Assembly: GCA_964016875.1 (NCBI GenBank)
Contig: OZ024736.1
Span: 42,006,707-42,070,706 of the forward strand
Origin: Fallopia convolvulus
Taxonomy: Eukaryota > Streptophyta > Magnoliopsida > Caryophyllales > Polygonaceae
Length of the DNA stretch: 64,000 bases
Reading direction: 5' to 3'
Of the stretch, positions 56,674 to 64,000 are shown piece after piece. Each line of letters starts with the position of its first letter. Positions within the stretch are counted from its first letter, which is position 1. The notes beneath the pieces were generated by a model. The model had not been told where the DNA came from, ran no database searches, and saw only the letters and a list, made by a program, of their open reading frames with translations. Made by a program: the position numbers and the translations under genes.

Positions 56674-59600
56674 CTTTACAGTTGCGTACGTCAAGCCATA
56701 TCCTTGATGAGTACCGTATTTTATGGTGTATCTGCAACAATCAAATTACAGGAAACAATCAAAGAAAACCAGCCAATTAGCTTGAATAAAAATCACCTGG
56801 CTCAAATACACCATCTTAATTAAGCTTATTCCAGTAATTGTTTGGTTAAGTGTCATCTAATAATGATCACCTGGCCCCTAATTAGTATTTTGGGGTTCAT
56901 ATTTAGTGATCATTGGATAAACATGTATAATCTCATAAATGTAATTACCCTGCAATTTCACCATCAACAAGCCAGGGGCGCCATTTGTTTTGAACGGTGA
57001 GATTAAGTTGCTTTATCCATCCCTCTGTAGCTGTGTGTGGAGTTCTCATGTCATGGTCTCCACTGCACCAATTTTATTCACATTTTAACTGTTACAAATA
57101 ACTAACCAAATGATCAAATAAACATACCCCTTAAGACGGATTCACGAACATACCTTAAGACGAGGACTTGTATCGGTCTCCTTGTCAGATTCTTATGATA
57201 ATCAAATGATCTATTCACGTTGAAGTCGTAAGAGTCATATACTAGACTTCTGTTGCACCTATACCACTCTTCTACTGTGCCCTATACACCATATATAACA
57301 CATCATGCTTCCACATTTAGTCCATACAAATTGAGACCTTTAGAGGGTCATTTTGACTAAGACAACCTTATAAGAAGATATTCATTCGTACATTTTGTAC
57401 ACGTAGAGCGTCACGCACACTTGGATAATTTGCCCATATTCCAGACAGTACATACTTGAAGTTCTGAGGAGCAACATGAAAATTATCTTAGGAAGATACA
57501 TGACTTGGGAAGGAATTTATAAAGAAGAAGGATCACAAACCGGGCAGGCATATTTGTCGTCATCAAGTGGAGGCCATGAAAAGAGAGTTGAGCTAATTTC
57601 CGACATCTCTATCAAGGACCGAGCTTGGGTTTCATCTTTGGCTTCCCTAAGAGACAGAGCAGCATCACATTTTGGAAGCAAAATGTTGTCTGCATTTAAC
57701 CTGTCAATGCACTGATAAAAAAAACATACTACTATGTATGATTAATTCAGTTTTCCACATCTTTAAGCTTTTCTAGCACTAGTTACCAAAACATGAACTT
57801 TATGTGATTTTTTGTTACGTACTTGAGATATGTCGTTGAGATCTTCGACACATCCGGATTCAGATGGCTGGACATCAGCATAGCTTCCATTGCAACTCTC
57901 TTTGGCTGACTACAAACATTAAGAACTCTTGACTTGTTAATTCATCATCAGATTCATCATAATAAACATCAGCATCACATTATTAAACAAGATTTCAGTT
58001 GGAAGTATAAGGACCTGGTAGAGTTCATCTGGTATAAGTCCCATTCGATGAACATAGGGTATTCTCGCGTTTATTTCTTCAACCCGGTCTTCATGAGGTG
58101 AACTAACCACATACCCCTGAACCGGCAAAAAGAACTTAATGCAGGCATATAAGTGAAATTTAGAACAATGGTTTCCTATTGGAAATTGAACATCTGTATA
58201 ATAGAAGTAGTGCAGTCTGAGATGTATCAACGAGGGATGTTTAAATTAGGTTGCTAATTGCAATGCAAAGTGAGTAAGGATAAATATATGTTGAACTTCA
58301 AAACATTAATAGAATATCATCTGACAATTATTTCAAAGTATGTTTTTTTAATTGTGATGGAACTTAACCAAGATATGCAGATAAACTTAAGGAAATGCAA
58401 GGTGTGCATCCATAACTCTGCATTACTTGCAAAGTGCAATCATGATAAATGTATTATCATCAGAGATACAGTAGGCAAGTTCTTTATATCTGTTTGGTAG
58501 TATGTGTTAATTATGAAGCTAGGTAGATAATTGAATGTTCAGACAATTAGTTTGGTAAATTTAATACACATGTTGGCCCTTAACTTTTTTATCCAGTACC
58601 TTGATATTCATGTGTGGCTTGAGCCCTTCTTCATTACCTGCAAAATTCAGTAATCAAACAAAAAAAATTAGAAAAAGAAATTCAGCCCAAGTTTAATTAT
58701 CAGAAATTAGTATCTTTTATGGAGATAATATAAATAATGGATAAAAGCTGAATAATTAATTACCAGTAAATATATGTTCAACGATGATGGGAACGAGCAG
58801 GCCAGAGTATGAATCGCCACCCACGATGAGAGGGTTCCATACATATTCAGTGTGATTGCTCAACCACTGCCCACACATGACACATCCATTATTTCTCCAA
58901 TAAAATTTCATTTTAAAAAACAGATTATGATCACTAATTACTAATTAAACTCATCGGCAAATATTCAATTTCTGCGTAAGTAAGTGCGCAACTAAGTACC
59001 TTTCTCAGGAATTCATAGGTCTGTGTTGCCGATATGGTGTCTGATACATTATATGCAGATGATGAGTTACTATAAGAGAATCCTGTTCCAATTGGTGCAT
59101 CTAAAAACAGTATATTTGCACTCTGCAAAATCATTATATAGTAAGTGTCTGAACAAATTAATTTGAAAAAAAATTGATCAGTAAATAAGTTAAGGAGCCC
59201 AAAATATATACATGCCTTTGTCCAAGAATATGAGATAGACAAAACTGATGGCAATCCCCCATAATAATCCGTGAGATTAAAGGCTAATGGGCCTGCATAT
59301 ATACCATAAATTAAAGTAATTAAGGTACATTATTGGTTTGAAGTCTAATTCCATTAGAATTGAGTCCATGAAAACGGTTACAACTAAATAATTAAGAGGA
59401 CATTAAAAGAATTGAAATAGTACCAATTTGGTAGAAGAGGCCGTTGAGAGCAGAACAGGCAGGGCCACCATTGATGTAAAGAATGAGAGGATCAGCTCTC
59501 GGCCTTCCTTGTGACTCCACAAAGTAATAAAACAGCTCCGAATCATCCACACTCACATATCTACACACACATTAAAACAAGAAAAACACAAAATTTATGA

Positions 59601-59862
59601 TTTTTGTTTATTTGGATGTAATTAACTAGAAATATTGGAATGGGGTTAGACTAGAGATATGATGGACTTGCCCGGTCTGGAGTTTGAAGGGGAGGCGAGT
59701 GGGGAAGCCGGGGAGATGGGAGACGGTGTGGGAGGTGGAGGCCGCCTCGCTGATGCAGGCGAGTACATGGACCACGAAAATGGCGGTGAGGAAGAAGAGG
59801 ACTAGGAAGAATGGAAGGTGTAATACTACAAGGCTTATGCAGTTTCTCAAGTTGAATGACAT
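56674..59862 (-). CDS. Serine carboxypeptidase-like (SCPL) acyltransferase, 3' end missing
   Basis: Clade IA-type SCPL protein; such vacuolar, secretory-pathway enzymes transfer acyl groups from 1-O-glucose esters. Thirteen exons keep frame: 59862-59672, 59560-59424, 59292-59216, 59122-59000, 58866-58764, 58637-58600, 58116-58015, 57909-57823, 57711-57541, 57463-57392, 57281-57154, 57062-56949 and 56731-56674 (467 residues). A hydrophobic signal anchor spans about residues 12-38. The catalytic Ser is in GGDSYSG and the Asp in SGDHDM. The exon expected next, with the catalytic His (GGGHTAPEY in relatives), is not found; LINE debris lies there. Introns 1 and 3 use apparent GC donors (CCGG|GCAAGT, AAAG|GCATGT). 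NGGPACS replaces the usual GGPGCS, and SSPHED replaces GNPxTD. It may be a recent pseudogene or have a distant last exon. Confidence 0.85.
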
Positions 59863-59955
59863 TTTTCTTCTTCTTCACTACAACGTACATGTAGCTAGAA
59901 AGAATGTGAGAGAGAGACTTTGATTGGTAGGGAGGCTAGGAATATAAATCAATTC
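59863..59955 (-). promoter_or_regulatory. 5' leader and core promoter of the SCPL gene
   Basis: On the minus strand a TTTATATT element lies about 80 bases before the ATG at 59862, followed by a CT-rich leader. The assignment rests on position and AT content only. Confidence 0.35.
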
Positions 59956-60229
59956 ATGCTTCATGCTTCATGCTTCATTTGGAGCTCCTTCCGATGATTG
60001 TCAAGTATGTGAGAAGGTTGGACACGTGGTGATGGATGGATAGTAGTAGTAATGAAGTTGTGGCGACATGGTTGGTGGTTCCATGGTGGGGTAATGGTTG
60101 GCACAAGAGGTACTACTGGGATATGTAATGCCTCTGCCATATAACGCGGATCTCTTGCTTTGGTTTTGATACAGCATCTTTTAAAGTCATTTTCTATTAT
60201 TCTCATTTATTATTCTCATTTATTATAGG

Positions 60230-60710
60230 CTTAAAACATATACAATCCCCTGTACTTGTACGAATTTGTCACTTAAACACCTCACCTTTGGTTTGGACCT
60301 ATTGAACACTTAAACTTAATAATTTGGACCTATTAAACACTTCTTCGTTGATGTGGCGAAGTGCGATGGTGCCGATTACGAGGTTGAGGACGACGAAGAG
60401 AAGGGCGGGAGTGAACCAGCTGTTGACGGAGGTCCAAATTGTTATGTGGCATAAATTATGCATTTGTTGCAAAATACCAAATACGCTTATGTGGCACATA
60501 TGTGGACAAAAAATAGGCTTATGTGGAACACATGTGGACAAAAAATTGGACATGTCAGCGCGAGTGTGTTACACTCAACGAGATTGTCAGCGACCAGGTG
60601 TCTAATAAGTCCAAATTGTTAAGTTTAAATGCTCAATAGGTCCAAACCAAAGGTAAGGTGTCTAAGTGATAAATTCGCACAAGTACAGAAGATTGTATAT
60701 GTTTTAAGCC
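60230..60710. mobile_element. Pack-MULE-like element with captured DUF4408 gene fragment
   Basis: Left end (GGCTTAAAACATATACAATC..., 60230-60342) and right end (60599-60710) are inverted repeats of about 112 bp with some mismatches. Host ATTTATTATA occurs on both sides (60220-60229, 60711-60720), a 10-bp target duplication fitting Mutator elements. The interior, minus strand about 60355-60440, encodes IWTSVNSWFTPALLFVVLN then LVIGTIALRH, the N-terminal signature of plant DUF4408 proteins. Confidence 0.85.
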
Positions 60711-60720
60711 ATTTATTATA

Positions 60721-62685
60721 TGGAGTAGTATTAATGCTAGCTTGTGCGTGAAGGGGTTCTTCTACTTCCTAGCCTTAATTCATCAGTCCTGTCATTTGGC
60801 TCTTACTTCCATCATCATACATCCATACACAGATACACTCAAACACCTTGAACCCATCCATAATTTTTTTTTTGTACACTGGGAAATGTCAGCCGGCAGA
60901 TTATCGATCGTATGATGAGTTTTTTTGTTCTTTGGATAATCTTGGAGATTTAATGCTGCTGATAAATTAAACGTGGACATACATGTCATGGAATTAAACT
61001 CGGGAACTTTGCATAATCTATCGATCTGTTAAATAGAGTGTTTGTGACACCATGAGATTTGAGCTCGTAATAAATGAAATAAATTCTTATCCTAAAATAT
61101 GAAACAAATGTAATTTTCTTAGTCCGTAGTGTATTTTTCATATAATTACATTGCAAAATACAAAAACTGCAATCCGAAAAATGCACTACAAAAAGAACAA
61201 AAATACAATGCAAAGTATGAAAAGTGCAAATCCGAAAAAGAGCAATCCGAAATAGTAAAAATGCATTCGTTTTAGAATAAAAGTTCGTTTCATTTAAACC
61301 AAACTCCATAATATACTGGTTCGGATATAAGTTGTCAATTGAATTGGGCAAGTCATAAGATAGAACCCAATAGACTAAATTTAATTCATAATTAAATTTA
61401 TACAAAAATATTCTTCAATTATTGCATGGAGCAAGTTAAATAATTGCATGAAAATGACATTATAGAAATAAGAATCTCATATTGAAAGTTGAGAGTAAAT
61501 CGAGTTTACAATAATCTCGATCAATTGATTTCGGACCTTAATATTCATCTTATGTGCGTGTATATCTTGTGTAATCTTGCATGTGTAGAATTTTTTCATG
61601 AAATTCTACTAACAAAAAAGTAATTTTTCATGAAAGTTCTGACTCCTCTAAAAATGGGGGTAGGTGGGATTGAGGTTAGATGGGCACGTGGGGTAAGGGT
61701 CTGAAATTTAGATGAGTAAATGGGGAAAAGGGCAACACAAAAAAAAAATGTACTGTTGACATTTTGATATGATTGTGGCCGAGAAAGCAAAATTATAACA
61801 AAGTAAAAACGTGATAGTTGACCCTTGGAAATGGACCAAGGATTTGCTACCTTGCTCCAATACCATATTTTCGTAGGCCGTTAACGTGGAGATGCACACA
61901 ATCTTTTGTGGATATATGTGTAAGTTTAATAGATTTCATTCTAAAATTAATTAATAATAAAAGTAAGTTAAAAACTTATATAATAGTCTTTTTTAATTTT
62001 TATTTTCAAATGTGAAAATACATTTATAAAATAAATTAAATCGGTGTTTGTTTTGTTCTGTGGCGGACTTCATCGCTGGATCTTTCAAACGTGTCTTCTA
62101 TATCCCACTTGCAGCTGATCAGGGTTTTCTCACCCTCATCCGTCAGAATGCTCTAGCACGACCACTAGTTTAATAGTGGACACCTTAATTGTTTTCCTTA
62201 TCAAAAAAGAGAGAGAAAAATCACGTTTCCTTACTTATTTTTGTTAGTTTTAAGAATGTGTACTAACTTATTTGTGCTACTCAACTAAGATAGGATTTGG
62301 TCTAACCAATCTTAAGACATTTCAAGTGACGAATATTAAAAATAATTATTAGGTAAGAATTACTTTTCCATAATAAAGAGAACAAGGCTTACGTTGATAT
62401 TAATTCTTCCAATCAAATTTAACTGCCGTTTAAGAAATTAAGATTTGATCTAAATTAAGTGTCGTTCAACACTGCAATTATTACTTTCAAACATGCTTTT
62501 TATTAAAGAGTATTCTCTCTCATATTTCTAATGTTCTCTTTTAGTCCATTAGTCCTTCATCTTCCAAATAAAAGTGGGATTTAGTAGTAGATGAAGAGTA
62601 GTGGAATATAGGTTTTGGGAAGTTAAAACTACGAAGTAATACGTCATTTTCTGCAGTAAATGGGAGAGTTTTTAGACTATTAGAA
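60721..62685. other. AT-rich intergenic DNA
   Basis: No gene was supported. Frames here are short and show no known domain. CATTTCC/GGAAAATG-like words are common but unordered. Confidence 0.5.
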
Positions 62686-62689
62686 TGCA

Positions 62690-63470
62690 TTCCCACATCT
62701 AAAGTTGGGACATATCTTACCTAATATATATACCCTTAGGCTACTTCTCATATTGTCAATTGGTTTTAGGATGGAACCCCATTGGGCTTGTGTACTGAGC
62801 TTATGTATACACGCGGTCCATGAACTCCACATGGTCGCCCACGGATTTTGACATGGGCCGATAATCTGGGGGTCGTGCGTGTAACGGGCCTAGCATACAA
62901 GCCCAATGAGGTTCCAACCCAAAACCATATGGCAATGGGTGGAGTAGCACATTGGGTTATATACTAGGCTTTCTTAATCTCAAGTTTCCCATGTGGGATA
63001 ACTCTCAACACGCCCCCTCAAGTGCAACTGCCTGGGCCAGTTGACACTTGGACAGAACCCCTCAAGGCTTGCGAACCGTCATATTTGGATCGGTCGCTCC
63101 TTTATTGGGCGGGCTGCTTGAATGTGCTCTCATAAGGCCGACAAGTCCGAATCAATCCCTCAAGGCTCGCAAACCGCCACTTTTGGGATCGGTCGCTTCT
63201 TTATTGGGCGGACTGCCTGAACGGGCCCATGAAGCCAGCAAACCCGAAGACTCCGGGAAAGAACCCACACCGCAACCTGCTCTGATACCAAGATAAAGTC
63301 CGGTGTGTCGACAATCTGGGGGTCGTGCGTGTAACGGGCCTAGCATACAAGCCCAATGAAGTTCCAACCCAAAACCATATGACAATAGGAGGAGTAGCCC
63401 AAGGATATATATACTAGGTAAGATATGTTCCAACTTTACATGTGAGAATGCATTCTAATATAGACTAATT
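62690..63470 (-). mobile_element. TRIM-like LTR structure with inverted outer flank
   Basis: Two direct copies of about 120 bp (CTGGGGGTCGTGCGTGTAAC ... TATATACTAGG) lie at about 62864-62990 and 63307-63420. Between them, on the minus strand, are a TGGTATCAGAGC primer site (63290-63279) and a polypurine tract GAGGGGGCG near 63015, with a noncoding interior of under 300 bp. That fits a terminal-repeat retrotransposon in miniature. Outside, 62690-62800 is an inverted, diverged copy of the right-hand end (63340-63470), so a further rearranged LTR is present. Confidence 0.6.
63059..63254. repeat. Tandem repeat inside the TRIM-like element, 98-bp period
   Basis: CTCAAGGCTTGCGAACCG at 63061 recurs as CTCAAGGCTCGCAAACCG at 63159, followed in both copies by GGATCGGTCGCT and TTTATTGGGCGG. 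Two diverged units. Confidence 0.8.
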
Positions 63471-64000
63471 AATTTAGCCTTAATACTTATGCATGTGTCT
63501 AGAACGAGAGTTAAATCCGATCAGAGGAAGTATTTGAGAAGTCGTATTGGGAGGAAAAAAGTGACTAACAAAATGACAATACTTGAGAAGGATAAAGAGT
63601 TTACATATTATTACTTCAAATTTTTAGTTAAAAAATTCGAAGTTAATTCCCACCCAAAAAAACGATTCGAAGTTAATGTGTTGTGCTTGGAACAATCCCA
63701 AATTATGGACCCACAAATTTTAAGAAGTTCAAATAAAATTTGAGCCTAATATAATCGAACAAAAATTCAAAAAATAGTTTTACCGAAGTGGGACTACTAC
63801 TACACAAGTCTTATTTGAGCCTAATATAGTTAGTTTTGATTGGTTTTTAGATGCGTATAAGCGGAATTTCAGAAACAATTTCTTGCACCTAAACATAGAT
63901 CTAAAGCATTTTTGATTAGAGACAAATTAGGGTTAGTAGAATACCTCTTGATGCGTTATTAGGGTTCTTCCTTCGAGAGAAAAAGCCTCAATTGTGACTT
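63471..64000. other. Intergenic DNA at the window end
   Basis: AT-rich, no gene seen. It contains one clear micro-insertion. Confidence 0.5.
63635..63677. repeat. Micro-insertion TCCCACCC plus poly(A), 13-bp direct repeats
   Basis: ATTCGAAGTTAAT at 63635-63647 recurs exactly at 63665-63677. The 17 bases between read TCCCACCC, seven A, then CG. Confidence 0.65.

Noticed and set aside
1..64000. CRISPR arrays, operons, bacterial origins
   Set aside because: The window is spliced plant DNA; the direct repeats seen are LTRs, tandem duplications and target-site duplications, not spaced CRISPR units.

Overview
The window is nuclear DNA from a dicotyledonous plant. Evidence includes spliced genes with GT-AG introns, plant-only families (UGT73 glycosyltransferases, F-box/FBD/LRR, WSD1-type acyltransferase, SCPL acyltransferase), Ty1/copia elements with initiator-Met tRNA primer sites, Stowaway-like MITEs, a Helitron, a Pack-MULE and RTE-type LINE tails. 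The exact species cannot be named; the UGT sequences resemble the flavonoid/scopoletin glucosyltransferase branch of group D known from asterids, which is only a hint.

Layout. 0.4-25.4 kb: three tandem plus-strand UGT73-like genes. UGT copy 1 (679-2440) is compact and intact. UGT copy 2 (5194-12437) has the same exon structure and an intact 489-aa frame, but its intron holds a full-length Copia element with a 5-bp target duplication. UGT copy 3 (15483-25412) is broken: a second Copia sits inside exon 2, the N terminus is shortened and the donor-binding PSPG box has lost key residues. 26-33 kb: repeat-rich spacer with an inverted repeat, an RTE-LINE tail and a third, minus-strand Copia inserted into that tail. 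33.0-38.8 kb: a complete minus-strand nine-exon SUD1/CER9 (DOA10/MARCH6-type) ER ubiquitin ligase. 39-49 kb: LINE remnants, a Helitron with a duplicated head, and a small F-box/FBD/LRR family with one intact gene (46117-47620) and two 5'-truncated relatives. 49.2-52.2 kb: a complete six-exon minus-strand WSD1-like wax ester synthase/DGAT. 53-56.6 kb: gypsy-like and LINE debris. 56.7-59.9 kb: a minus-strand SCPL acyltransferase with 13 recognisable exons, two apparent GC-AG introns, and no visible final (His-bearing) exon because LINE debris lies where it should be. 60-64 kb: a Pack-MULE carrying a DUF4408 gene fragment and a TRIM-like LTR structure.

How things work together. The UGTs (sugar transfer), the SCPL enzyme (acyl transfer from sugar esters) and the WSD1-like enzyme could in principle act on specialised or surface metabolites, and SUD1/CER9 is known to tune cuticular lipid and sterol synthesis. 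The co-location is suggestive but unproven. The strongest structural story is retrotransposon attack on a young UGT array: two of three copies are hit by Copia elements whose LTR pairs differ at only about four sites each by eye. A second cross-window signal is a set of tiny insertions made of a few bases ending in ACC plus poly(A), flanked by direct repeats of about 9-20 bp, which look like extreme 5'-truncated retropositions.

Exon boundaries were deduced by hand from reading frame, splice consensus and family knowledge; no alignment or database search was run.
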